Source: Streptomyces glaucescens (GTDB lineage: Bacteria; Actinomycetota; Actinomycetes; Streptomycetales; Streptomycetaceae). Taken from it: a DNA stretch of 64,000 nucleotides. Of this stretch, positions 43,945-52,449 are shown piece by piece (positions within the stretch are counted from its first letter, which is position 1; each line of letters begins with the position of its first letter). The notes beneath the pieces were generated by a model. It was not told where the DNA came from. It was given only the letters and a program-made list of their open reading frames with translations, and did not search any database. The translations under genes were made by a program, and so were the position numbers. The stretch lies in NCBI RefSeq assembly GCF_000761215.1, contig NZ_CP009438.1, forward strand, positions 4,605,501 to 4,669,500, in the 5' to 3' direction.

Positions 43945-45153
43945 TCAGAGCCGGTGCGCGGCGCCCGTCGGGGTCGCCCCCCGGGTGTCCAGCAGCAGCT
44001 GTGCCTTCACCGACAGTCCCTGGAGGTCGTACGTCCGGTGCTGCTGGAGCAGGATCGTCAGGTCGGCGTCGGCGGCCGCCTCGTAGAGGGAGTCCGCGCG
44101 GGGCACCGGGCGGTCCAGGACGCTCCAGGAGGGCACGTAGGGGTCGTGGTAGCTCACGGACGCGCCCAGCTCCATCAGCCGCACCGCGATCTCCCGCGCG
44201 GGGGTGCCCTGCCGGTCGCCCAGGTCGGGCTTGTAGGCGACGCCGAGCAGCAGCACGCGGGCGCCGCGCGCCGACTTGCCGTGCTCGTTGAGCAGCGCGG
44301 CGGCCCGCTGGACGACGTACCGGGGCATCTGGTCGTTGACCTGCCGGGCCAGCTCCACCATGCGCAGCCCGCGTCCCGCGCGGCCGACGAGGTCCTGCGG
44401 TACGGCGTGGCCGCCGACGCCGGGGCCGGGGCGGAACGCCTGGAAGCCGAACGGCTTGGTCTCCGCGCAGCGGATCACGTCCCACAGGTCGACGCCCAGG
44501 TCGTGGCAGAGCACGGCCATCTCGTTGACCAGGGCGATGTTCACGTGCCGGAAGTTGGTCTCCAGGAGCTGCACCGCCTCCGCCTCGCGGGTCCCGCGCG
44601 CGCGGACCACCTTGTCGGTGAGCCGGCCGTAGAAGGCGGCGGCGGACTCGGTGCAGGCGGGCGTGAGGCCGCCGATCACCTTGGGGGTGTTGGCCGGGGT
44701 GAAGGCGCGGTTGCCGGGGTCGACCCGGCTGGGGGAGTAGGCGAGGTGGAAGTCGCGTCCCGCGCGCAGGCCCGAGCCCTCCTCCAGCAGCGGGCGCAGG
44801 AAGTCCTCCGTGGTGCCCGGGAGCACCGAGGACTCCAGGATGACCGTGGTGTGCGGGCGCAGCCGCGGGGCGAGGGTGCGCGCGGCCGTCTCCACCTGGC
44901 CGAGGTCGAGCCCGCCGTCGGCGGCGCGCGGGGTGGGCGCGCAGATGACCGCGGTGCGCACCCGGCCCAGCTCGGCGGGGCCGCCGGCGTGCCGGAAGCC
45001 CCCCGAGAGCATCCGGCGCAGTTCGGCGGGGCTGAGGGAGCCCGGCTCCGGACCGGTCCTGTAGCCGACGGTGGGGATGCCGGCGGCGACGGCGGCCTGG
45101 GCCAGCGGCAGGCCGAGCGGGCCGAGTCCGATGACGGCGAGATCTGCGGGCAT
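43945..45153 (-). CDS. UDP-glucose/GDP-mannose dehydrogenase family protein lacking the catalytic Cys
   Basis: The 402-residue protein has the three domains of nucleotide-sugar dehydrogenases: the N-terminal Rossmann GLGPLGLPLA, the central LLETNFRHVNIALVNEMAVL with KPFGFQAFRPGPGVGGH, and the C-terminal GVAYKPDLGD. In active enzymes the central motif continues GGHC(I/V)PxDP with the nucleophilic Cys; here it reads GGHAVPQDL, with Ala250 (codon GCC) instead. The downstream DDxRESP-type motif reads GDRQGTP. It may be inactive or do another reaction. ATG 45153. It stands alone, divergent from glpD. Confidence 0.85.
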   Translation of the reverse strand: MPADLAVIGLGPLGLPLAQAAVAAGIPTVGYRTGPEPGSLSPAELRRMLSGGFRHAGGPAELGRVRTAVICAPTPRAADGGLDLGQVETAARTLAPRLRPHTTVILESSVLPGTTEDFLRPLLEEGSGLRAGRDFHLAYSPSRVDPGNRAFTPANTPKVIGGLTPACTESAAAFYGRLTDKVVRARGTREAEAVQLLETNFRHVNIALVNEMAVLCHDLGVDLWDVIRCAETKPFGFQAFRPGPGVGGHAVPQDLVGRAGRGLRMVELARQVNDQMPRYVVQRAAALLNEHGKSARGARVLLLGVAYKPDLGDRQGTPAREIAVRLMELGASVSYHDPYVPSWSVLDRPVPRADSLYEAAADADLTILLQQHRTYDLQGLSVKAQLLLDTRGATPTGAAHRL

Positions 45154-45427
45154 GGCGTGGGCCGTCCTTCCCAGTAACCGAAGCGGGGCAGGTGCGCAAG
45201 CCGTGTGGACAGAACGAGCGAGCGCAATGTCAGACTAGGAGTAAATATGACCGATTTGTGGGATTGACGGCCCGAGTTTCGGTGAGTGTTTCCGTGAGGG
45301 TTGTCCACAGGCTGGGGGCGAGTGGTGGCTGAAGTCGGGCATGCCGGTCAGAATCTGGGCAGAGGCATACCGAGCCGGGCTCGCCCCACGGGTGCGGCCG
45401 ACGCGACGCGATGAGCGGGAGGCAGCG

Positions 45428-47134
45428 GTGAGGACAGGGACCCTGGGGCCGGCGCAGCGCGCCGAGTCACTGGCATCGATGGCCGAGCGCGAGCTGGACG
45501 TGCTGGTCGTGGGGGCCGGTGTGGTCGGCGCGGGCACCGCGCTGGACGCCGCCACCCGCGGACTGTCCACCGGCCTGGTGGAGGCGCGTGACTGGGCGTC
45601 GGGCACGTCGAGCCGGTCCAGCAAGCTGATCCACGGCGGACTGCGCTACCTGGAGATGCTCGACTTCGCGCTCGTGCGCGAGGCGCTGAAGGAGCGCGGG
45701 CTGCTGCTGGAGCGGCTGGCCCCGCACCTGGTCAAACCGGTGCCGTTCCTCTACCCCCTCCAGCACAAGGGCTGGGAGCGGCTCTACGCGGGCTCCGGCG
45801 TCGCGCTCTACGACGCCATGTCGATGGCCCGCGGCCACGGCCGGGGGCTGCCCCTGCACCGGCACCTGAGCCGCCGTCACGCCCTGCGCGTCGCCCCCTG
45901 TCTGAAGAAGGACGCCCTGGTCGGTGCGTTGCAGTACTACGACGCACAGATGGACGACGCCCGTTTCGTGGCCACCTTGGTGCGCACCGCCGTCGCGTAC
46001 GGCGCGAAGGCCGCCAACCGCGCCCGGGTGACCGGCTTCCTGCGCGAGGGCGAACGGGTCGTCGGCGCGCGCGTGCAGGACGTCGAGGGCGGCGGGGAGT
46101 ACGAGATCCGCGCCAAGCAGATCGTCAACGCCACCGGTGTCTGGACCGACGACACCCAGGCGATGGTGGGGGAGCGCGGCCGCTTCCACGTCCGCGCCTC
46201 CAAGGGCATCCACCTCGTCGTGCCCAAGGACCGCATCCACTCCACCACCGGGCTCATCCTGCGCACCGAGAAGTCCGTGCTCTTCGTCATCCCCTGGGGG
46301 CGGCACTGGATCGTCGGCACCACCGACACCGACTGGGACCTGGACAAGGCCCACCCCGCCGCCTCCAGCGCCGACATCGACTACCTGCTGGAGCACGTCA
46401 ACGCGGTCCTCGCGGTGCCCCTCACCCGCGACGACGTGGAGGGGGTCTACGCGGGTCTGCGCCCGCTGCTGGCCGGCGAGTCCGACGCCACGAGCAAGCT
46501 CTCGCGGGAGCACACCGTCGCCCACCCGGTGCCGGGGCTGGTCGTCGTGGCGGGCGGCAAGTACACGACGTACCGGGTCATGGCCAAGGACGCGGTCGAC
46601 GAGGCCGTGCACGGCCTGGACCTGCGGGTCGCCGAGTGTGTCACCGAGGACGTCCCGCTGCTCGGCGCCGAGGGCTACCGCGCGCTGTGGAACGCGCGGG
46701 CGCGCACGGCCCAGCGCACCGGGCTCCATGTCGCGCGCGTGGAGCACCTGCTGAACCGGTACGGCTCCCTGGCGGAGGAGGTGTTCGAGCTCATCGCCGC
46801 CGACTCCTCGCTGGGCGACCCGCTGCCGGGCGCCGAGGACTATCTGCGCGCCGAGATCGTCTACGCCGCCTCGCACGAGGGCGCCCGCCACCTGGACGAC
46901 GTGCTGACCCGGCGCACCCGGATCTCCATCGAGACCTTCGACCGGGGCACCCGCTGCGCCCACGAGGCCGCCGGGCTGATGGCGCCGGTCCTGGGCTGGG
47001 ACGAGGACCAGGTCGATCGCGAGGTGCAGCACTACGAGAAGCGCGTGGAGGCCGAACGCGAGTCGCAGCGCCAGCCGGACGACCTCACGGCCGACGCGGC
47101 CCGGCTGGGCGCGCCGGACATCGTTCCGCTGTAG
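45428..47134 (+). CDS. glpD: Aerobic glycerol-3-phosphate dehydrogenase
   Basis: GlpD oxidises glycerol-3-phosphate to dihydroxyacetone phosphate at the membrane and passes electrons to quinone. The 568-residue flavoprotein has the FAD-binding VLVVGAGVVGAGTALDAATRG, the SKLIHGGLRYLEMLDFALV block, VVVAGGKYTTYRVMAKD, and the C-terminal DAO_C domain. GTG 45428 follows GGGAGG; longer frames upstream show no homology. It is a single gene followed by a gap of about 310 bp with the kinase-cluster promoter region. Confidence 0.95.
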   Translation: MRTGTLGPAQRAESLASMAERELDVLVVGAGVVGAGTALDAATRGLSTGLVEARDWASGTSSRSSKLIHGGLRYLEMLDFALVREALKERGLLLERLAPHLVKPVPFLYPLQHKGWERLYAGSGVALYDAMSMARGHGRGLPLHRHLSRRHALRVAPCLKKDALVGALQYYDAQMDDARFVATLVRTAVAYGAKAANRARVTGFLREGERVVGARVQDVEGGGEYEIRAKQIVNATGVWTDDTQAMVGERGRFHVRASKGIHLVVPKDRIHSTTGLILRTEKSVLFVIPWGRHWIVGTTDTDWDLDKAHPAASSADIDYLLEHVNAVLAVPLTRDDVEGVYAGLRPLLAGESDATSKLSREHTVAHPVPGLVVVAGGKYTTYRVMAKDAVDEAVHGLDLRVAECVTEDVPLLGAEGYRALWNARARTAQRTGLHVARVEHLLNRYGSLAEEVFELIAADSSLGDPLPGAEDYLRAEIVYAASHEGARHLDDVLTRRTRISIETFDRGTRCAHEAAGLMAPVLGWDEDQVDREVQHYEKRVEAERESQRQPDDLTADAARLGAPDIVPL

Positions 47135-47237
47135 GCCCCGGCCCGTACCGCCCCGCCCCGCCCTCCCCACCCGGCCCGTCCCGATGGGCCCGTTCCGCCC
47201 GATGCAGCCGCGCGATCTGAGAAGCCCTCAAACCCGT

Positions 47238-47278
47238 GTACTCCGGCTGTTTCGCCGCGGTACACCGGCTGTTTCACC
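47238..47278 (+). repeat. Direct repeat with 22-bp period upstream of the kinase cluster
   Basis: GTACTCCGGCTGTTTCGCC (47238-47256) and GTACACCGGCTGTTTCACC (47260-47278) match at 17 of 19 positions and are spaced two helical turns apart. They lie about 165 bp before the first kinase start, where an activator or repressor dimer could bind. The rest of the gap 47135-47443 shows nothing else definite. Confidence 0.6.
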
Positions 47279-47443
47279 CGAACGAGTGGCGCGAATCGGG
47301 ATCTCTGTTCGGAACCACCTCGTTCTACGGGTGCGGGGACCAAACTCCGCGACGCGCGGGGCGGGGAGCCACCCTGGGCGTCGGGCACTTGTCGGGTGAG
47401 GGACAATGGAGGCTCTGTCAGGGCGGGTTGCATGAGGGGACGC

Positions 47444-49480
47444 ATGTCGGAGGCGGAGCGGGCGGGAACATCTCGTCAGGAGACTCGTCAGGACAACAGC
47501 GAGCGTCTCCTCGCCGGGCGGTACCGGCTGGGAGACGTGCTCGGCCGCGGCGGCATGGGCACGGTCTGGCGGGCCGTGGACGAGACCCTGAGCCGGACGG
47601 TCGCCGTCAAGGAGCTGCGGTTCCCGTCGAACATCGACGAGGAGGAGAAGCGCCGGCTGATCACGCGCACGCTGCGCGAGGCCAAGGCCATCGCACGCAT
47701 CCGCAACACCAGCGCGGTGACGGTCTACGACGTGGTCGACGAGGACGACCGCCCGTGGATCGTGATGGAACTGGTCGAGGGCAAGTCGCTCGCCGAGGTC
47801 ATCCGCGAGGACGGCCTGCTGGAGCCCCGCCGCGCCGCCGAGGTCGGCCTCGCCATCCTCGACGTGCTGCGCTCCGCGCACCGTGAGGGCATCCTGCACC
47901 GTGACGTGAAGCCGTCCAACGTGCTCATCGCCGACGACGGACGGGTGGTGCTCACCGACTTCGGCATCGCCCAGGTCGAGGGCGACCCGTCCATCACCTC
48001 CACCGGCATGCTCGTCGGCGCCCCCTCGTACATCTCCCCGGAGCGCGCCCGCGGCCACAAGCCCGGCCCCGCGGCCGACCTGTGGTCCCTCGGCGGCCTG
48101 CTCTACGCGGCGGTGGAGGGCACCCCGCCGTACGACAAGGGGTCCGCGATCGCCACGCTCACCGCGGTGATGACGGAACCCCTGGAGGAGCCGAAGAACG
48201 CGGGACCGCTCCGGGACGTCATCTACGGCCTGCTCACCAAGGACCCCGCCCAGCGGCTCGACGACGCGGGCGCGCGGGCGATGCTCAAGGCCGTGATCAA
48301 CGCCCCCGACCGGAAGCCGGCCGAGCCGGAGGGCCCGGCCGACGCCACCAGGGTCGTACCGCTGCCGGTGCAGCCCGACGCCCCCGGGGCCACCGGGAGC
48401 AGGCGCGGCGAGGAAGCGGCCGAGCGGCTGCGCGGCGCCCTGCGCTCCGCGCGCAAGGCCGCGGTCGCGGCGGGCACCGCGGCGACGGCCCGCGGCGCCT
48501 CCGGCACCAACCCGCCGGCCGGCTCCCCGGCGGGCACCTCGACCGGCGGCCCGGCCACGGCGGCCCCCGCCTCGGCGCACCGGACGGGCGCGCCCGGCAC
48601 GGCGAGCGGCGCCGCGAACAGCGGCTCCGGCGGCCGGGGTTCGGGCTGGCCCGTGATGACCCCGCCGGACCTGCCCCCGCGGCCCGTGCCCCGGGCGCCG
48701 CTCACCGACGTGGTGCCCCGGCGGACCCTGATCGTCATCGCGGTCGCCGTGGTCGTCGCGGTGCTCGGTGTCGTGCTGGCCCTCACGCTCGGCGGTGACG
48801 AGGGCCCCGGCCAGTCCCGCACGGGCGGCGACAAGGCGGCCGGGGCGAGCCGGGAGCCCGGCACCAGGAACGACCCGAGCGGCGGCGTGCGCACCGACGG
48901 CGCGGCGACCGGGTCGGCCGGCGCGACACCGGACGGCACGCCCAGCGCCGCGGAGACCGACGGGGCCACCGGCCCGGCCGCCTCACCCGGCGGCCGGGAG
49001 GACTCGGGGAAGGGTTCCGGCAAGGACGCGGGCAAGGGCGACGGCACCACCGCCGCGGCCACCCACCGGGGTGCGCAGGGCTACTCGATCGGCCTGCCCA
49101 AGGGCTGGAAGTACCAGTCGTCCGACGCGGCCGGCGACCGCTTCACCGGCCCCGACGGCCAGAAGCTGCTCATCGGCTGGACCACCACGCCCAAGAGCGA
49201 CCCGGTCGCGGACTGGAAGAACCAGGAGCGCTACATGGTGCGCTCGCAGTACGACCGCATCCGCATAGAGAAGGTGGGCTACCGCGGCTGGAACGCCGCC
49301 GACTGGGAGTTCACCTACGTGGACGGCGGCGTCAGGTACCGGACGGTCGACCGCGGTTTCGTCGTCGACGACGACCAGGGCTACGCGCTGATGTACACGG
49401 CGAAGGCCGCCAAGTGGGGCAGCGAGTCGCGCAGGACCACCTGGCAGACGCTGACGAAGACCTTCGAACCCAAGGACTGA
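47444..49480 (+). CDS. Membrane Ser/Thr protein kinase (kinase gene 1 of 6)
   Basis: The 678-residue protein has a cytoplasmic kinase domain (about 20-285) with GRGGMG, Lys56 (VAVKEL), catalytic Asp154 (HRDVKPSN), DFG and the APE-region SPERA. A Pro/Ala/Gly-rich linker (about 290-420), one transmembrane helix (about 427-449) and an acidic Gly/Ser-rich stretch follow, then a C-terminal extracellular domain of about 125 residues starting near GYSIGLPKGWKY. Start at ATG 47444 or ATG 47432. It is the first gene of the cluster; I recall the equivalent cluster (SCO4775-4779) as linked to spore-wall synthesis in S. coelicolor. Confidence 0.92.
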   Translation: MSEAERAGTSRQETRQDNSERLLAGRYRLGDVLGRGGMGTVWRAVDETLSRTVAVKELRFPSNIDEEEKRRLITRTLREAKAIARIRNTSAVTVYDVVDEDDRPWIVMELVEGKSLAEVIREDGLLEPRRAAEVGLAILDVLRSAHREGILHRDVKPSNVLIADDGRVVLTDFGIAQVEGDPSITSTGMLVGAPSYISPERARGHKPGPAADLWSLGGLLYAAVEGTPPYDKGSAIATLTAVMTEPLEEPKNAGPLRDVIYGLLTKDPAQRLDDAGARAMLKAVINAPDRKPAEPEGPADATRVVPLPVQPDAPGATGSRRGEEAAERLRGALRSARKAAVAAGTAATARGASGTNPPAGSPAGTSTGGPATAAPASAHRTGAPGTASGAANSGSGGRGSGWPVMTPPDLPPRPVPRAPLTDVVPRRTLIVIAVAVVVAVLGVVLALTLGGDEGPGQSRTGGDKAAGASREPGTRNDPSGGVRTDGAATGSAGATPDGTPSAAETDGATGPAASPGGREDSGKGSGKDAGKGDGTTAAATHRGAQGYSIGLPKGWKYQSSDAAGDRFTGPDGQKLLIGWTTTPKSDPVADWKNQERYMVRSQYDRIRIEKVGYRGWNAADWEFTYVDGGVRYRTVDRGFVVDDDQGYALMYTAKAAKWGSESRRTTWQTLTKTFEPKD

Positions 49481-49656
49481 CCGGCACCGCGGTCGGTTTC
49501 CGGAGGGGATATCTCCCATCCCCTCGGTGCGGGTTGCCTCCGGCACGTATCGTGAGTGCTTGCGAACCACGCGCATCCGGAACCGACGTGTCCCTACCGG
49601 TCGCAACGGGACGCCGGACGAACGGAACTGACAGCAGGGCGGCCGGGGGAGGCAAC

Positions 49657-52278
49657 GTGGACGACTACGCGGGACGAGTCCTCGCCGACCGCTACCGCCT
49701 GCCCCTGCCCCCGGCCGACGCGTACGAACTCACCGAGACCCGCGCCTTCGACACCTACAGCGGACAGGAAGTCCTCGTCCGCCAGGTGCCGTTGCCCGAG
49801 GTCGTCGAGGCCGAGGTGCTGGACGCCGAAGGGCTGCCCGAGGGCTTCACGGCCCGTGACCGCGCGGGCCGGCGGCCGGCCCCGGCAGGCGCGGGCGCCG
49901 TGCGGCGGCCGGCCGATCCGGCGGTGCGACGCGCGGTCGAGGCCGCGCAGGCCGCGGCCCGCATCCCCGACCATCCCCGGCTCGACCAGGTCTTCGACGT
50001 GTTCGCCGAAGGCGGGTCGCTGTGGATAGTCAGCGAACTGGTGCCCGCCCGGCCGCTGTCGGCGCTGCTCGCCGAGCAGCCGCTGACGCCGTACCGGGCG
50101 GCCGAGGTCGCCTCCGACGTCCTCATGGCCCTGCGGGTGCTGCACGCCCACGGCTGGGTGCACCGCAACATCACCGCCCGCACGGTCCTCGTCTGTGACG
50201 ACGGCCGGGTCATGCTGACCGGTCTCGCCGTCGGCGCGGCCGAGGAGGCACTGTGCGGGTACGATCCGGTGCCGCCCGAGGAGACTGCCGGGGACGACGG
50301 CCCCGCCGACGCGCCCTGGAACGGCGGAAGCGGTCCGGCAGGCGGCCCCGCGGCCGAGGCGCCGGGCGGCGGACGCGCAGCGCTCCCCGGCCCGGCCGGC
50401 GGCTCGCCGGGCACCGACCCCGAGGCCGCGCGCCGCGCCGCCATCGAGGCACGGGCGGCCGGCCGGCCGCCCGGCACGGCACCGGCCGGCCCCGGCACAC
50501 CGGGCGGCTCCACCGTGCCCGCCCGCAGGACACCGGAGAGCGGCGAGGACGTCCGGGCCGCACGGGCCGGGGCCATCGCCGCCTACCGCGCGGGTGCCCG
50601 CGCCGCCGCCCGGGTCCACGAGGCCCAGCACAGCGACCGCCCCGCCCTGCCCGGCGCCCGCCGCGCCCCCGGCGCCGCCGCCCCGGCCGAGGCGGCCGGT
50701 GCCCCGGACGCGCCCCGCACACCCGGCGACACCGCCTCCCCGCCGGGCCGGATCGCCGACCCCTACGGCGTGGGCCCGGCCCCGTGGCACGGCGCGGCCC
50801 CCCGCCCGGACCGCTCCCCGGACGGCGCCCGGCCCGCGACCGACGGCCCGTCCCCGGACGGCGCCCGGCCCGAGGGCCACGCCCGGCAGCCCGGCGCCCG
50901 GCAGACACCACCGCCGCACGGCCGTACGTCCCTTCCGCCGGGCGGCGAGGAACCGGCGGCCGGCGGCCGCTGGGACGAGCTCGTTGCCGCCGCACCCGCG
51001 CGTCGCGGTCCGGGCACGGCACTCGTCGCCGAGCGGGCCCGGCAGGCCCGGATGGCCGTGGTCGGCCCGGTGACCGAGCGCTGGGCGCCCGAGCAGGCCG
51101 GGCCGGTGCACGAGAACTGGCAGCTGGCACCGCCCATCGGCCCCGCCACCGACCTGTGGGCGCTGGGCGCGCTGCTCTTCCGCGCGGTCCAGGGCCACGC
51201 CCCGTACCCCGAGGAGTCGACCGCCGAGCTGGTGGAGCTGGTGTGCTCCGAGCCGCCCGCCTTCGCCGAGGAGTGCGGCCCGCTGCGCCCGGTGGTCGAG
51301 TCGCTGCTGCGGCAGGACCCCACCGAACGGCTGGACTTCGAGGAACTGCGCGGCTGGCTGCGTTCCCTGGTGCGCTCGGCACCCGAGCCGGAGGCCGGCG
51401 TCCACGTCGTCGCCGCGCCCCCCGCCGGCACCGGCCGGCTGCCCGTCATACGCCGCCGGGGCGAGCTGGTGCGCAGGCGGCGCGCCGGTCTGCCCGTGCA
51501 CCACGGACGCCACAAACGCGGCAAGGAGAAGGCGCGTTCGCCGCGGAGCCTCGGCCGGGCCCTGCTCCTGCTGGTGCTGCTCGGACTGGGTGCGGCGATC
51601 GCGTACGCGATGCTGTTCATGCCGAAGGCCGGGCAGACCGGCGGAGCGGACAGGACCGAGCGGACGGGTGCGGCCGGACAAGTGGGCGAGGAGCCCGGGC
51701 GGACGCCCGACGCGAGCGGTGAGCCCACCCCCGACGGGGGCAGCCCGGCCTCCGGTGAACCGTCCGCCAACGACCCCTCGGGATCGGCCGGTTCCACCCA
51801 CACCCAGACCACCGGACCCGAGGTCGCGGACGGCTTCGCCCTGCGGACCGACCAGGAGGGCTTCCGGGTCGCCGTCGCCGAGGGCTGGCAGCGCACCCCG
51901 AAGAACGGCAGCGGACAGATCGTGTACGCCAGGGGCGACTTCGAGCTGATCGTCGTGCCCGGGCGGGACGCCGCCGACGAGTACGGGGACGATCCGATGG
52001 CCTACCAGCGCGAGCGCGAGCCGGAGTTGCGGCCGTACCGGGAGTCGACCTGGGCCAGCGCCACCGGCCTCAAGTCGATCCAGGTCGGCGGCCGGACCAT
52101 GGCCGAGGGGCAGTACACCTGGACCGGCGAGGACGGCGGCGAACTGTTCGTGCGCAACCTCGCGATCCTCGTCGACGGCCGTTATCACGTGCTGCAACTG
52201 CGCGGCCCGGAGTCGGAGCGCGACGAGGTGACCCGGCTGTACGAACAGGCGGCGGCGACCTACCAGGTCACCGGCTGA
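49657..52278 (+). CDS. Membrane pseudokinase with long disordered insert (kinase gene 2 of 6)
   Basis: The 873-residue protein keeps the kinase fold outline but not the catalytic residues. There is no glycine loop, the VAIK region reads VLVRQV, the HRD motif reads HRN (Asn171), and DFG reads TGL (188-190). A Pro/Ala/Gly-rich insert of about 280 residues (about 200-480) separates this from PATDLWALGALLFRAVQG (C-lobe, Asp499). A basic stretch, a transmembrane helix (about 633-656) and an extracellular domain (about 720-873, GFRVAVAEGWQRTP) follow. GTG 49657 has GGGGGAGG upstream. It probably works as a scaffold or regulator of neighbouring kinases. Confidence 0.85.
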   Translation: MDDYAGRVLADRYRLPLPPADAYELTETRAFDTYSGQEVLVRQVPLPEVVEAEVLDAEGLPEGFTARDRAGRRPAPAGAGAVRRPADPAVRRAVEAAQAAARIPDHPRLDQVFDVFAEGGSLWIVSELVPARPLSALLAEQPLTPYRAAEVASDVLMALRVLHAHGWVHRNITARTVLVCDDGRVMLTGLAVGAAEEALCGYDPVPPEETAGDDGPADAPWNGGSGPAGGPAAEAPGGGRAALPGPAGGSPGTDPEAARRAAIEARAAGRPPGTAPAGPGTPGGSTVPARRTPESGEDVRAARAGAIAAYRAGARAAARVHEAQHSDRPALPGARRAPGAAAPAEAAGAPDAPRTPGDTASPPGRIADPYGVGPAPWHGAAPRPDRSPDGARPATDGPSPDGARPEGHARQPGARQTPPPHGRTSLPPGGEEPAAGGRWDELVAAAPARRGPGTALVAERARQARMAVVGPVTERWAPEQAGPVHENWQLAPPIGPATDLWALGALLFRAVQGHAPYPEESTAELVELVCSEPPAFAEECGPLRPVVESLLRQDPTERLDFEELRGWLRSLVRSAPEPEAGVHVVAAPPAGTGRLPVIRRRGELVRRRRAGLPVHHGRHKRGKEKARSPRSLGRALLLLVLLGLGAAIAYAMLFMPKAGQTGGADRTERTGAAGQVGEEPGRTPDASGEPTPDGGSPASGEPSANDPSGSAGSTHTQTTGPEVADGFALRTDQEGFRVAVAEGWQRTPKNGSGQIVYARGDFELIVVPGRDAADEYGDDPMAYQREREPELRPYRESTWASATGLKSIQVGGRTMAEGQYTWTGEDGGELFVRNLAILVDGRYHVLQLRGPESERDEVTRLYEQAAATYQVTG

Positions 52279-52449
52279 ACACCCACCCGTGAAACGGAGT
52301 TGGCCCAGGTGTCACCGGGGTCGGCCGAACGGTTCCCGTCCGTCACCGAAAGCGACAACCGTCACAGTGCGGTCTCCGTGGCGTCCCCGCGGTTCCCCGA
52401 TGGGGGACCGCTCCTTACGCTGACCCTGTCAAGACCATTGCGGGGAAAC

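Noticed and set aside
49594..52197. Open frame of about 870 codons antisense to the pseudokinase
   Set aside because: It mirrors a real gene with strong codon bias; composition is shadow-like and no ribosome binding site or domain is present.
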